Assembly (NCBI GenBank): GCA_015499995.1
Contig: JADNRV010000015.1
Location: 310,001-374,000 of the forward strand
Length of the DNA stretch: 64,000 nt
Direction of reading: 5' to 3'
Source of the DNA: Flammula alnicola
Taxonomy: Eukaryota; Basidiomycota; Agaricomycetes; Agaricales; Strophariaceae
Part shown: piece by piece, positions 1 to 12,684 of the stretch
Position numbering within the stretch: position 1 is the stretch's first letter
Layout: each line of letters begins with the position of its first letter
The notes under the pieces: model-generated
Seen by the model: only the letters and a program-made list of their open reading frames with translations
The model's database searches: none
What the model was told of the DNA's origin: nothing
Translations under genes and position numbers: made by a program

Positions 1-226
1 TCGATACATGCGACATCGTGATCAGCGAATCCAAGTCCAATTCGCCAAGAATTTCGGCGATCAGCTCGACGGGGAGACTCTCAAAGAACATTTCGTAGAT
101 CCGGAGCCGGAGAGATGGAGAACCGGTACCGCAAAGCGAGACAACCGCAGGTAGGATGGAGGCCTCGTTGTGAGGGTTGGTGAAGACGGGGAGATCAGAG
201 TGAGACCTCGGCCAATTTAGTGACAT
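1..226 (-). CDS. F-box protein, 5' part only (runs off the left edge)
   Basis: The minus strand is open from an ATG at 226 to the window edge, giving the first 75 residues. Residues about 49-66 carry a typical F-box start (LPVELIAEILGELDLDSL), the segment that binds Skp1 in SCF ubiquitin ligases. The preceding residues are polar and unremarkable. In basidiomycetes most such genes encode an F-box followed by a degenerate LRR or an unstructured substrate-binding part; that part lies outside the window, so the substrate cannot be guessed. A CAA/TTG-type triplet run sits just upstream of the ATG. Confidence 0.7.
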   Translation of the reverse strand, partial: MSLNWPRSHSDLPVFTNPHNEASILPAVVSLCGTGSPSLRLRIYEMFFESLPVELIAEILGELDLDSLITMSHVS

Positions 227-1561
227 CACACAACAACAACAACAACAACGCGGCTCCGACACATAACATTCCATCTCGACAACAGGACGCGATCTCCCCC
301 ATTCTTCATAATGTTTATCTTGTGCCTGCATCGGGTCCATGCTTTTGTGGACTGCATTATCAGAAAGATTTTCGTTGACCTTCTTGTTGCGCCGGTAGAA
401 ACAAAATCAAACAAAATTTGACCGAGGGCAACTACACTTGACTGGCGAGGACTAACTACTACGCCCATGGTTGTTAAGGTTAGTATGCAGGTGTGGAATT
501 TGGTGTCGGCATAAGCTTTAGACTCTGGAGGAACGAGTGGGCCTATGAGACCCACCTGAATGGATTATTGGTGCGTTGTACTGTCAGCAGCGACGATTTG
601 TACTAATTTAAGGGTAGATTTTCATAGACATAGGGACCATCGTGTCAGGAATTAGTGTGAAAACGACATTTACGTCGGACAAAACGTCAGCCAACATCGC
701 GGTTTCTGCCGATTCTATCGCACTGTGTGCTAACTCCGCTCTCTGCATGGCAATAAATACAGTATACGGACAGCGTCTTCTGGACAATCGAGGCCGCAGT
801 CCCGCTGAGCGGAAGGTCTAATGGAGCCTGGGATTTGGCCTTTTATTCGAAATTTCTCAAGACCGAGGATGAACCATACCAACTTCAATCGTCGAACCTA
901 GATATTTCAGACATCGGAAGGACTGGACCGCAGCTGAACATGACATGCACGAGAGGCTGGATGCCAATGCTTGCAGAATTTTCTCTCTCCGAGTCATCGT
1001 TGGAACACAAGATCATATCCTCGGAATTCCTTCGATACAATCCGTGGAACCAACCTGTGATCATCGTCGACCTGTGTGACCCTGAAGTCTATTGCAACAG
1101 CCACTGGCGCGAAGACGTGTAACCGTAGTGAGAACGCTTCCATCGATCAAAAAATTACCGTGTTGATCCAAGTTTGATTGCCACATTTCTCGTTATAGGC
1201 TTTCCGATGAGCTCTATAAGGACAAAGAATCGTCATTTCAGGAGTTTTGCCCAGGATCGAAACGCTTAATACTCTGAAGCGCAGCTGTGGCAACTCAGGA
1301 TTTCTTCCGGGATGAATGCGCCATTACATTTATTCGTCGGCGTTTATGATCTTCTGGAGCATTTTTCTTTTAAATTTGTCAGGGAAGTTAACAGGACACG
1401 GACTATTCTCCTTTTCACGAAGGAAAGCGTACTTCTGAGGGTTCTCGTAAAAGAACTCTGGTCGCGTTCTACTCCACTGACCCTCCACCTTCTTTTCTCG
1501 ACCCTTTACATACACAAGGCAACGCTCCTTACCTTCCCTTTCTCACTCTCCAAAGGCGCTC
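227..1561. other. Long intergenic stretch with a (CAA)n tract and an unexplained ORF
   Basis: This stretch lies between the divergent F-box gene and the KRE6-type gene. A (CAA)n tract occupies 231-249. An ORF without an ATG start, at 835-1122 on the plus strand, ends in an ordinary-looking protein segment (IISSEFLRYNPWNQPVIIV), but I recognise no family and see no convincing exon before it. It could be the last exon of an unrecognised or decayed gene. The rest shows no coding signal that I can support; it should hold the KRE6-side promoter. Confidence 0.35.
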
Positions 1562-4094
1562 ATGTCATATCCCAGTTCTCCTCATCCTGGATATGCCTCT
1601 GGTGACTCCTCCCTTACCCTCCCAAGGGCATCCAGTTTTGGTGTGTTAAGGAGAGACAGCTGGGTAAAGTCATCAATAAAGGCGTCAGCGACCGAGTGCT
1701 CACCATTTTGCTTTTTTTTTAGCAAAGTATTTCTGAGTCTCCTTACTCGTTCGGCGCTGGATCGCGACTGAGCACTGCGCTTTCTGACAAGGCATATTCT
1801 GCTCGTATCTGCATTGTAAAAGCCGACTAACATACATTGTCTTAGTTTTCTCTATCCCCTGACCCCCGCCTATGGGGCTCTGATTTGTCTCCAGACCTTG
1901 TTGAAGCGGACGACGACCTCCATAATCCTGAATTCGAACCAGAAAAGTCAGATCAGAAGAAGAAAAAAGTAAACGTTGGTACGAGGGGCATTGTCAACCT
2001 AGGTTGTTTAGCCGTTGTGCTGATAGCTCTTATTGGTCTATTGTAAGTAAATCTACCTTATTTTGAGACCATCTTGTTGAATTTCTAAAATATCCAGTAT
2101 TGGTTATCCCATCATCACGTACAAGCATGGAGGGTCGGCTCTCGGCAACAACCTTGGAGGCATAAATTCATCAGGACAGGTAGACATTCGCCTTCACGTC
2201 ACCACAATAATTCGATCCCAATATTGCACACCTAGGTTCCATCCATGGGTAATTTTGGCCTTATCGATCTGGACACACCTCAGGAGGCGTACATGAAATC
2301 GTCAATTAGGGATGGTTCACAAATGTTGCTGGTCTTTTCCGACGAATTCAACACAGATGGTCGGACTTTTTATCCTGGAGATGACCCATATTGGGAAGCG
2401 GGAGATTTGCATTACTGGGTAAGTATGATCCCTGGGCCCTTCTTTTTTTTCATATTTATTCTATTTTATAAGGCGACGAATAACTTGGAATGGTATGACC
2501 CGGAAGCAGTAACGACTGAGGGCGGATCTTTGGTGATAACGTTCTCCGAGAAGGATACCCATGGCCTCAACTATCAGGGAGGTAAGTAACACCCAAAACT
2601 TGATAAAGCTGAGTAGTTGTTGATTTCTCTTATCAACAGGATTAATATCTTCCTGGTTTGTCTTCTCCTCATTCCTATGTCGCAGTCGTCTAATTTTTAG
2701 GATAGGAATAAATTCTGCTTCACAGGAGGCTATATCGAGACGTCTGTGCAATTGCCAGGAACACAGAACGTGGTGGGTATGTGGCCTGCTGTGTGGACGA
2801 TGGGCAACCTTGGCCGAGCTGGGTATGGCGCGAGTTTGGAAGGCATGGTGGGTAGAGCAAACTATGTTATCCTAAAAATTTAATGACGAATTACATCCAT
2901 AGTGGCCCTACACCTATGACAGTTGCGATGTTGGAACAGTACCCAACCAAACGCTCAACGGCGAACCTCTAGCCGCAGTCCTTGAAGGAGACCCTGCTTA
3001 TGGCGGGGCGCTATCCTATTTGCCTGGACAAAGACTTTCACGATGCACCTGTGATGGAGAGAATCACCCTGGTCCAAAACATGACGATGGAACATACGTA
3101 GGAAGATCTGCCCCGGAAATCGACGTTTTTGAAGCGCAGGTGGGAGGCCTTCCTGCCACCGGAGAAGTATCACAGTCAGCACAATGGGCAGTGAGTCTTT
3201 TCGCGGAAGTCAAAGAAATCAATTTATTAATATCGTTTTCGTATCTTTAGCCTTTTAATCGTGCATATATTTGGGACAATTCATCCGACAACGAGATTTT
3301 AGCAGACCCTACCATCTCAAGGCTGAACGGGTTCATAGGGAGTGCAACTCAGCAAGCGACCTCCGTGGTGACAGATACGGATCAGAGATGCTATGAACTT
3401 GTAGAGGACTGCTTTTCTATCTATGGTTTCGAGGTCAGTCGATTTTTGGTTCATTCAAGATACTTTTTACCGAACCTCTTCCTCTAGTATAAACCAGGTA
3501 TGGCCACACCTAGCTACATTATACGATCACTCACAGCTATCAACATCCCTAAGGCTACGATGATGCGGTGAGTATTACAAATTCAACTGCCTCTGATGTA
3601 CTCAATGGCCCTCTAGTACATCTCATGGGTATCTGACGGCAAGATGTCCTGGACCTTGAACGTTGCAGGTATGGGAGCGGACACGACCGTCGAAATCTCT
3701 GCACGCCCCGTTCCTCAAGAACCAATGGTATGGACTATCGCTGCCATCACAGTTGTTGATTGATATTCATAAATTACAGTATATCATTGTAAACTTGGGC
3801 ATGTCAAGGAACTTCGGCAGCATCGACTTCGAACATCTTGTATTTCCCAATCACATGCGCGTTGACTATATCCGCGTCTATCAAGACGTCCAACATATCA
3901 AGGTCGGATGTAACCCAAAGGATTTCCCAACAGAGGATTATATCAACCAGTCTGTGTTGCCTTGCTTTTTGCCTTGACTTTCCTCACAATTTTTTGATAG
4001 GTACATTGAAGCATATACCGATCCGAACCTGACAACTTGGAGAGAAGATTACGGACAAGCGTTTCCTAAAAACTCTTTCATTGAAACCTGCTAG
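1562..4094 (+). CDS. KRE6: Beta-glucan synthesis-associated protein, Kre6/Skn1 family (GH16-like)
   Basis: This is a type II membrane protein of the secretory pathway needed for cell-wall beta-1,6-glucan in fungi. About ten exons are seen. The Ser-rich cytosolic N-terminus (MSYPSSPHPG) is followed by the family block ALSDK-FSLSPDPRLWGSDLSP, a single transmembrane helix at about 1990-2042 (NLGCLAVVLIALIGL) and then the lumenal GH16-like domain. The GH16 active-site motif ExDxxE is present as EIDVFE near 3118-3135, in the block RSAPEIDVFEAQVGG. The end VGCNPKDFPTEDYI is also typical. Exon 1 is 1562-1663, exon 2 is 1723-1791 and exon 3 is 1846-2042. The intron 1792-1845 begins with GC instead of GT; the nearest GT would break the frame. 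Length and domain order are normal for the family. Kre6 and Skn1 cannot be told apart here. Confidence 0.93.
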
Positions 4095-4449
4095 ACATGG
4101 TAATGGGCACTGATTGGCAATTTTTTATCCATATCATTGCGTACCGTTTTTATCGTCTGCAAAGACACTCGTACTTTTTGTCTACCTACAAGTGACGCTC
4201 ACTTCCCTTTGAACATTCCTATATTCTTTGTAGCAATAGAGTTTCTTCGACAACACCGTATTTCTTCAGATGACAATTCTTTCTCCAGTTACTTATTTTG
4301 ATTCGACCCTAGCAATATTATACCCATATTCTTATCTGCACCACATTTGATGCATCACAAATACAAGTTATACAACAATCCTTGCCATTTGCAGAAGCGA
4401 CACATCCTATGTAGCCACAGAATCCAATAAAAGGGCGAAAAAACGACAC

Positions 4450-7214
4450 TTACGACAACAACGTAGGCTTGATCCAGCCTTTCTTCACTCCATAAGCAAC
4501 GATTTCACCTGCACGAGCAGGTCCAGAAGATGCAGCCGCTTTGGCGGGGGCTTGAGTCTTGCGCCTTCCTTTGCCCTTCAACGTGGTCTTGGTGTTTTCA
4601 GGAGCGAGTTCTGCAATGGCTTTGCCAAGCCAACCATCGATATCGAGAAGGCAGTCATAACAATCTTTCTGCGAGAACGATGCTTCGGCGGAGGAAGGTG
4701 GCAATGGAGTTTCCGAGGTTCCTTTCATCCTTCGTGGAGCTGGTGGAGGCTTGATACCCTTCGAGTAGAGGAGTTTCTGCAGGAGATAATGCAACCACTA
4801 AAATAATATACGTCATCAGCATCTGCACCCCATTGAAACTCCAGCACGACTCACGAGGACGTTGGTAATCGGATGAAATTCTTCCCATGCACCTCCAGTT
4901 AAGTCCTTCATTATTCGGTACACATCAAACTGATAATCGCCTGCAAGAAGCCGGACGTTAGGTGTCTTGCGGTGATTTAGACTCCTGGAAGAGCTTACCT
5001 TCTCCCATAAATACTTCCTGATCAAATGGGGTCCAATGCACTAGGTCTCCGTCCCCTCCATCTCCGGCGTCCATCCTTGATAGGCCAAGATCGATCACAG
5101 TCGCTTGAACGCCGTGCGATGCATCGTCCATCCAGACACGATGTGCCTTCGGCTTTATCTTTTGGTTAAGATTTAAGGCCTTCAGCGCATTTGCGTTGAT
5201 TGGTACGTTCTTCACGAGTATTTGACCCCAGTGAAGATCACGATGCTATAAAGACAGAGACTTATCAAATCAAGCAACATAGAGCACCATGACCAAAACT
5301 CACTTCGAAGGAGACGAGGTGTTCGGCGTGGGCGAGCGCCTTTGCAACCTGCCAGAAAATACTGCAGGCCTGTCTCCAGCCTGTCCTGCTGGCATTGTGG
5401 AAGGTGTATGCTTCTAAATCAGGACCCCCATTCGGAAGGACAATGATAGCATATACTTGCGACACTTTGAAAGTATCTACAAAAATTTCTTATCAATGTC
5501 ACGGGCGAGGACGAGCAGAAAAAACCAACTTACCTGGACGCACGCTTTCCGAGCCTTTTCTCTCGTTGTATTCGTCCCAAAGTTGAAGCAGGACTTCGGG
5601 ATATCTGCCTCGAACGACGTAAGTCTTCAAGAGCCTGACGAAACCATCATAAACCTCGCCAATAGCGCGCGTTACAATGATCTCTTTCCGCACGTCCTTC
5701 GCATCACTGGGAGCTGGGCCGTCTTCTTCTTGGTATGCCTCTGTCCTTGATTCGTCTCTAAGAGGGATGACTTTCAAAACCACATCGCCTATTCCGAATA
5801 CCTCTGAGTAGCTGGCCTCTCCGATCTTCCTGAACCTCATGTCCATAGCATCGTCTTCGCGTGCAGACTCTAAAATTGGATCATAGGGGAAGGACTCGAT
5901 AAAGGTAGAAAAATTGTGTGGCCCACATTCCTCCTGATGGCATTCCTGCAGGAGGGGTATAAGAGAATCGGGTGTTTCGAAACCGCTCTGGTACTTGCCC
6001 TGTGTCTGAGAGGCAGAGCCCAGGTTTAAGTCAGAAAAGTCAATGGAGAGGTCGAAGTCTGTGGGAGTGGTCGGCGATGGAGGCGACGGAGGTTCGAAGA
6101 GGCGTTTGCGGCCACCTCGAATGGGAGTAAGTTGTCGTGGCTTCTGGGTGGGAGAAGGAATATGTTGGCATCGTGCTGGAGCTGGTTGTCTGGCCAGCTG
6201 GGGTACATTCGGCAGAGGAACCTGTTGAATCTCAGGTGGTGGCGATGATGATCTAGCTTGTGCTGCTGGTGCAGGAGCAGAAATCAGGCGGGGAATTTTG
6301 TAACGTGCAGGTGGGATCAAGACATCGATTACAGAATTGGAGCTTGTATGCGATGTCCGAGAAGAGGAAATCGATGACTTTGAGATAGCTTGAGTTCCTT
6401 TGGGAGGCGCTTTCGGGGGCTTTGGTGGGGTACTGTCTTCCTCAGATTCAGAATCGTCCGAGATAATGATCGGTTTACGTGCAGTATGCCGCTGCGGCCG
6501 TCGGGGCTGGCTAACAGCCTCGTATTCGATGTCTGTGTCTTCTGGAGGCGCCACATGTTTCTTCGCAGGCTTTGAACGCTTATTAAACGGGTTCGCATCT
6601 ACATCTGTTCGAGAAACTCTCCTTTCTGTTCGGAGGGTACGTCCTTCGTCATCAAGGACAATTATATCCACGTCGACAAAAGGAGAGAACGGTTTGTTCG
6701 ATCTGACTGGGGTACCCTTGCCTGGGGCAAGGCGCAGGTTCTGAGTTATTGCAGGCGAGCCTGGAATATTCAGCGCAACTGATGATAGTGGCGCTCGAGG
6801 GGGAGATGCAGAGAGTATAATGGGGTCCTCGGGTTTTCCGGATGCCAGTATCTTGGGTTTGGCCTTCAAAATCGTTGGTGCGGGAATGGTTGGTTTGTGG
6901 ACTTCCGCTGCCACCAGTTGTGCCACGCGAGTCGTTTTCTTCTTCTTTGGAGGAGATATAACAGGAGAAAGGCGTTTCTTCCTCTGCAACCCAACAACTT
7001 TGACCGAGGCTACATTCGATTTGGTGGGTACGGTGTTTTCGCGTTTCTTCATCTTGGATGCAACGGACTTCCATTCAGGAGCTGGAGGAAGATCATCGAA
7101 TATGCTGATAATTTCGGTGGAGGTAATCGAAGGATTGTCGTCCGTTGTGGCGTCTACCACCCTTCGTCCACGCTTTCCGTAGGCATTGATCTGCTTTGTG
7201 CGTGAACCTAACAT
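4450..7214 (-). CDS. HASPIN: Haspin-like serine/threonine kinase
   Basis: Haspin phosphorylates histone H3 Thr3 at mitotic centromeres. The ATG at 7214 (MLGSRTKQINAYGKRGRRVV) starts a long disordered N-terminal half rich in Pro, Ser and Lys, about 480 residues. The kinase core follows: a degenerate glycine loop (FRKIGEASYSEVF), VVLKVIPLR with the ATP-binding Lys, a catalytic loop HRDLHWGQ in the exon near 5220-5245, and VIDLGLSRM near 5070-5105 in place of the usual DFG. Haspins replace DFG with DYT or similar, so DLG fits the family. The C-terminal exons contain a Lys-rich low-complexity insert (GKGRRKTQAPAK). The frame is open upstream of 7214 and includes a hydrophobic run, but that lies before the conserved start and is not taken as coding. 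Neighbour PSF2 is divergent, 284 bp away. Confidence 0.88.
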
Positions 7215-7498
7215 GATCACGGCGGCTAATACAGCTGTCACAAGAAAGACTGCTGTAGCTGTATCAGGAAGGTCAATTAGTGCCAGAATATTGTTTTCCA
7301 ATGGTCCTCGTGTGCGTCGGAAGTGCTGAAGATAATTGAACGAGATGAAGTCCAAAAGTGGAAATATCGAGGACTTCAAACGAAGGACGTGTTTAATCAC
7401 GTGGGGGAGTTGCTGACAAATTATCGCGTGACCGTCCATTAAAACACTGACACTGCCAACAGTGACACTGACAGTCCCAAATCTATAAACCCTTCGCC

Positions 7499-8293
7499 AT
7501 GGCTCTACCCCAATCTCTTCGTACCTCAGTGACGCCTCCAGAGCTGGAGCTCGTGGCGTCCCAGCAACTCATCGAAATCGTTCCCTTGATATCAATGGAG
7601 AAGACTGCTTTCATCTCGGTACACTTCCTCGCAAACCACCCGTTACTCGTGTGATTGGTTGATCCAGTCCTCCTCAGGGTGCTTATGGACCCCTTCGGCC
7701 TCCAAACAAGGCCAAGATACCTCTGTGGATGGCAGTTAATCTTAAGCTGAAGAAGAAGTGCCATATTGTGGCTCCAGACTGGTTGAACGTTGGTGTGTTG
7801 CCGGCTATCATTCGACGCGACTTGCATCGTTAACCAGAATTCATTGACACGTCGCAGATTATTTACAAGAGCGCCTAACGCTCGAAACATCGGAAACGGC
7901 TTTTAGTGGCCTGCCATTTCGATTCGCTGAGGTGTCCAAAGTCATTTTAGACGTGTTAGTCCTTTCTTGGCTCAGTCCTTCTGCTTTCAACCGAAGTATC
8001 TACGTAGCGCGTCGGACGACCTGGAAAACCCCGACAAAATACGTTCTTTGCTAAAAGATCTACGCGAAGCTCGACAGGCCAAAAGTCGAGAAGGTTTGAA
8101 AACTCTTGATCACAGTGAACTCAGTGTAAGCCAAGCACATCTCCATCACAAAAGCTTTGCTCACCAAAGCTCATAGTTGCCAAATCTCTGTTCCATGGAG
8201 ATCAATGAGATTCGACCATACTTTGTCCAATCTATGAGCATACTAACGCAGCTCGTCCGCAATCCCGTGCCGGATCCATTGCGGAACCCTTGA
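7499..8293 (+). CDS. PSF2: DNA replication complex GINS subunit Psf2
   Basis: Psf2 is one of four GINS subunits in the CMG replicative helicase. Four to five short exons assemble a protein of about 190 residues that starts MALPQSLRTSVTPPELELVA and contains the family blocks FISGAYGPLRPP, KIPLWMAVNLKLKKKCHI, PDWLNV, GLPFRFAEVSKVILD, IRSLLKDLREARQAK, HSELSLPNLCSMEINEIRP. Intron 1 falls after FIS. Intron 2 falls after LNV, with the best acceptor giving LNVDYLQERL. Intron 3 falls inside VILDVASDDL. The length matches fungal Psf2. The start is set by the family N-terminus. It is divergently arranged with the haspin gene, a plausible shared cell-cycle promoter (inference). Confidence 0.92.
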
Positions 8294-8564
8294 ATATTTC
8301 CTATCTCTTGCATGCTTTACGGCAAGCCCGGAAATGTAAAACAAATAGTGTATGCTATACATGTCGTGAACCAGGTGTATATATATATATATATCGAGAT
8401 GAATATAATGGATAGAGGCCGTCGGTAGTGGGACGTGACAATGTCAGTTGCATTATCGTCAATCGTTAGATCATTTGCGTGGAGTTTCAAAAGATAAAAT
8501 TACAACACCCTCCATTTGATATGTGGTCATTGTGGGGGCAAAACAACTGTCAAGCTTCAGGCCT
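8294..8564. repeat. Short intergenic spacer with a (TA)n microsatellite
   Basis: A TA dinucleotide run occupies about 8378-8394. It lies between the convergent 3' ends of PSF2 and the TRP channel gene. It is probably 3' UTR or spacer; no gene is seen. Confidence 0.6.
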
Positions 8565-11500
8565 TCAGGATTGTAGACCGTCAAGCTTCTTGATCAACTC
8601 CTGGAGTTGTTTTTTGACGTCGGCGATCTCTTTCACAATCACAGCTTCCGTCGACTAAAAAAAAGGCAACGCGTGTCAGTCCCAGACACATCCATAATGC
8701 AACGAGAGAGAGAAAAAGACCTGCGAAGTGTTCGGGAACACTTTAATCAGCTCTTCGAATGGAACCTTGCTAATCTCCAATCCTTCGCAATTGGGATCAT
8801 CTACAACAGGATTTCTGTTAGCAGGCAAATCCTCTTCGCCTTCGTCATTTCCTCTGAACCAGCTTTCCATCCAAGTGTGTTTCTGTGTGTCAAATGTAGA
8901 CTCGTAGAAAGCGACCATCACCAAGGGAATGAAGAATATTGTCCCCATGACATATCTGTTAAGCTGCGGACATCCTCAGTTACCCATCGAATTGTATTGA
9001 AGGCAAAGGGATAGTACTTTTGCGTAATGTTTCTCACTCAACCTCACAATAGGGAAGAACCTGGATTTCATGGTTGTCATTGCTATGTTGAGGGCAAGGG
9101 ATGATAGAACCACGCACTCCAATGGTGCAATGAAGAAAGCTTCAATCAGGTTGAAGGGAGCAGGATATACATAAGAATCAGGTGCTCTGATCATGCCGAC
9201 GGTTTTGCTGGCGAAGAAAGCAAGATATTGAGCTTCCGCGTCATCAACGACCTTTGAATTAGAATTAGAGTATGAAGACAATGGAATGGGATGATATCAC
9301 CCACATCGGAGTAGGCGGACGAGAACAAAGAAATCAAGACATTTAGAAGCACGATAGCAGTTACTGCATTCCAGCTTGTTCGATAACTATGAGTACAAGA
9401 CCTATTTAGAGAAATAGCAAAACGCACAAGTAATAGAGCATGAGGCCCGTCGGGCTAAAGAGAAGGGCGTTAGTGACGAAAATAAGAACCATGTCAATAC
9501 CAACCTCAGGGCAAATTTTCCAAAATCAGGAGACCTAGCGTAGGCGATTTAGTCCAAAGTTTGGCAGAGCAAAAAGCCAGAATATCTACCCGAGCAGAGC
9601 TTGAACTAGGACATTTAAAACCTAGAGATGTGACAACATGAGTATCCAATTGTCAGTGGAATTGAAGTCATGTACTTACCGATGAAGGCGGTTCTGTCGA
9701 GCCATCAGCAGCGTCCAGAGCATAGAGTCCTTGAGCGAATCCAATTGCCAGTACAGACAAAAGCTATAGAGGGAAAGTCAATATCTCCCAGGGTGCAGAT
9801 CATGTTTGGGACCAACCGCAAAGAAAATTCCTGATTCTTTCAACATTCGAGCAACACAGATTTGCATTGTACCGATGTACCTGGAGAAAACGACATGAGC
9901 CATAGACAGAAACTAGGTAAAATATAAAACTGTCGTACTTGTACCCGTCGAAAACAGTTACAAGTTCTACCAAAAATATTAAGGTCGTAGAATGATATGA
10001 TAGATACTGTGCTCACTCATCCTATGGAAAAATGTCTATAAGAATAATGGCAAAGAACCAGAACGACGCACCAGATAAAGGGCGAAACGCAACTGAGGAC
10101 TTGGAAGCTACGAAGGCGCAACGCGGCTTCCTGACCCTCATCGACGGCTACGAGGCCAAGCACACGCAAGATGAAGGCAGAGAGCAGAATGCAGTCCGTA
10201 ACGAATGCAATCGCGTTCCAGAATGACAATGCGCGCCACGTTACAAATCGAAGAAGCATGAAAAACTAAAAAGATCTCATGAGTTAACGTTTCCTGGATG
10301 GATAGGAAAACTCACTTTGTGAAGGTCTTCGTTGTTTTTAATGAGCTAAGCGGAGAATGCGTAGGAACCAATATGATGTATACATACCTTCGAAAATGAA
10401 TGAAAGCGCCATGAAGTAGAGAATTACCTCGGATTCATCAAGACTTTTGTGTGCCTCATCCAAGCGTTCCAAAGGTTCACGGACTAACATGATCGGCAAT
10501 ACGCTCAGATGCCAGTGATTCAGGGTTAAAATAAATCTGGGACGAACCTGCTCGAGAATAGATCCCAAGGAAGAGGAGCCAAACAAAAATTCGGAAGGCA
10601 TTTTGATATCTAGAATTTGCCTTTGAGTATGTGGGTCGAAAGAAAATTTGCTCCAGACATACCTTGGTACAGACAAACGCGAAGGATCGAAGTGACCCCA
10701 AAAGGTATGTACGCGAGTATCAGCGTAGGTAACGTCTGCGAGGGACTAGTTATGAATTGAAATGAATTAAAAAAAAAAACAGAACCGAATTGCGTACAGT
10801 CAATATCATGAGATTCGTTATTTTTCTGAATAATGTCTCCAATCCAAAGAGCGTTCACAACTAGTTTGCGATCTGGTGTCAGTATCAAATGCACGAAGTC
10901 GCTGCAAGACACCCACCATCTTGAGCTTCGGTCGAAGATAAAAATATGGAGCTGTGTTAAAGTATAAGAGGCTAGATGTTAGATTATATTACGTAGTGTG
11001 AAGAATCAATCAATGCAGACCAATGTTGGTCGATGGCCATCTCCAGGGCACTCGACATCTCACTTTCGTCGCCGTCAATTTGACGATGTTTATATCTCGT
11101 CGACATTATGGCTTTGATTCTGTCTGGTTCAGCTAGGTGCACAATCCTACGCGCGAGAACCTCGCATGCGATGGCTATGGAGCATAAGAACATCCTAGCG
11201 TCAAGAAAAAAGAAGAAACTGTACCTCTGGCGAGATTCTCTCCATAATCTGCTGGATTGTGGTTCGCATCCCACATGAACTCTGCCCTCGCGCGAAGTAG
11301 ACAGTATGGAAGCTAGTATAGGAGAAGGTGAGGAATTTGACGCCTTCAGGCATATATAAACGGTCCCTACAGCCTCTGTAAAGTCCCCGGCGGCGGCTCT
11401 ATATGCGCTGATAACTTGAGGCGTGATAACCCTGCTTGTTGGTTCGCTAATGCTGGCTGGGTCAACTTCAACGGGTAGCAGGTTCAGTGTCAAAGCACGA

Positions 11501-11680
11501 AGCCGCTTGACGAGTTCTATAAAAGACAAGAAAAATTCGTAAAAATTCATACAATGACGCCAAAAAAAAAGTAGCCTTACTGGTCAAGGTATCCGGAGAA
11601 GGACTGACCGACTTGATGGAAATAAGTGAGACGCCGTCTTCTGAATCTCGTGAGGGGCCAGGAGCAAGAAAACCAGACAT
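8565..11680 (-). CDS. YVC1: Yvc1-like TRP calcium channel
   Basis: Yvc1 releases calcium from the fungal vacuole. The ATG at 11680 (MSGFLAPGPSRDSEDG) is followed by the conserved N-terminal cytosolic domain: ALTLNLLPVEVDP, TSRVITPQVISAYRAAAGDF, HNPADYGENLARAIACEVLA, and STRYKHRQIDGDESE. Several hydrophobic segments follow in small exons between about 10900 and 8700, including AFWNAIAF-, FFIAPLECVVLSSLALNI- and VFFIPLVMVAFYEST-type stretches, as expected for a six-helix channel with a pore. The protein ends in a short amphipathic tail (IADVKKQLQELIKKL). More than ten introns are present, so exon edges in the membrane part are approximate. A cation channel of the TRPY class is the best call; ion selectivity cannot be read from the sequence. 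Confidence 0.8.
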
Positions 11681-11890
11681 AGCGAAGTATATGCACCACG
11701 GTCAAACACTACTGGCACACAGAATGTCGGGTCAAACGACAAGAAACCAATTGGTTGAAGTTCAGATTTAGAATCTATTAAGTTAGAGAACTCCTGTCAT
11801 AGTCAGGTGACAGACGTCATTAAAAGTACAGTACTAGTGCTATCAAGGCCGTCGCCAACTAGACGCAAACAACGCCTCCTGCGCATAACC

Positions 11891-12595
11891 ATGCCTGTAA
11901 GTGTCCAACTCGTCGGCTTAGAGCAGTCTTGTTAACGATGAACAGGCATATCATTCGTCTTTAAATGAGGAGCCCGATGTCCGCCAGGTCGGGAACATGT
12001 CCATCCTGCCTATCAGAACAAGAATTCGTGGCCCAGCACCTATTGGTGATCATGATCTTCAAGTTCTACCCACTGTTTGTCGCGTTAACACAATTATCCG
12101 CAGCCGATGCATCGCAAGGAGACATAGTCGACGAGACTATCGATCTGTTTCGCGCCAATTCTTTGTTTAGGAACTTTGAGATCAAGGGCCCTGCCGACCG
12201 CACCCTAATTGTTCTTATTCTATTCATCTCTGATTGTCTGGCGAAGCTTGGCAGCGCACGCACCGTCCCTACCCAGATCGAAGCCTCTAAGCTGCTGAAC
12301 ACGCTTTCTGTGGATACGTTCCCTATTCCAGGAGACGCAAACTTCCCTCTGAACGCCCATTATGCCCCTCCGTCAAGTCGAGCAGACGCTGGTGCGTCTC
12401 ATACCCATCCACCTTAATTGACTTGTATTGATTCGGTCATCATTAGATTATCTGCGCCAATACCTTATACAGGTCCGACAAGAACTGGCGGCACGACTAG
12501 TCGAGAAGCTATATGCAGATGGAACAGGAAAACCCAGCAAGTGGTGGATGTCCTTCCAGAAGAGACGCTTCATGAACAGGAGTCTAGGAACATAA
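11891..12595 (+). CDS. ARPC3: Arp2/3 complex subunit 3 (ARPC3, p21)
   Basis: ARPC3 is a structural subunit of the actin-nucleating Arp2/3 complex. The start codon and second codon (MP) form a tiny first exon followed by a short intron. The next exon reads AYHSSLNEEPDVRQVGNMSI, LPIRTRIRGPAPI. Later exons give DIVDETIDLFRANSLFRNFEI, ADRTLIVLILFISDCLAKL, FPIPGDANFPLNAHYAPPSS and the conserved end KPSKWWMSFQKRRFMNRSLGT. The total of about 180 residues fits the family. It is divergent from the TRP channel gene, with 210 bp between the start codons. Confidence 0.95.
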
Positions 12596-12684
12596 GCAGA
12601 CTTGAATGTAGATCACTCAATTGTAATGGAAAAATGGACATCCTGGAATCCTATGAAATGCAGGTAAAGACCTCAAACACATAC

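Noticed and set aside
7215..7439. N-terminal extension of the haspin frame with a hydrophobic run that resembles a transmembrane helix
   Set aside because: It lies before MLGSRTKQINAYGK, a start typical of the family as I recall it, and a membrane helix makes no sense for a nuclear kinase; it is probably 5' UTR that happens to be open.
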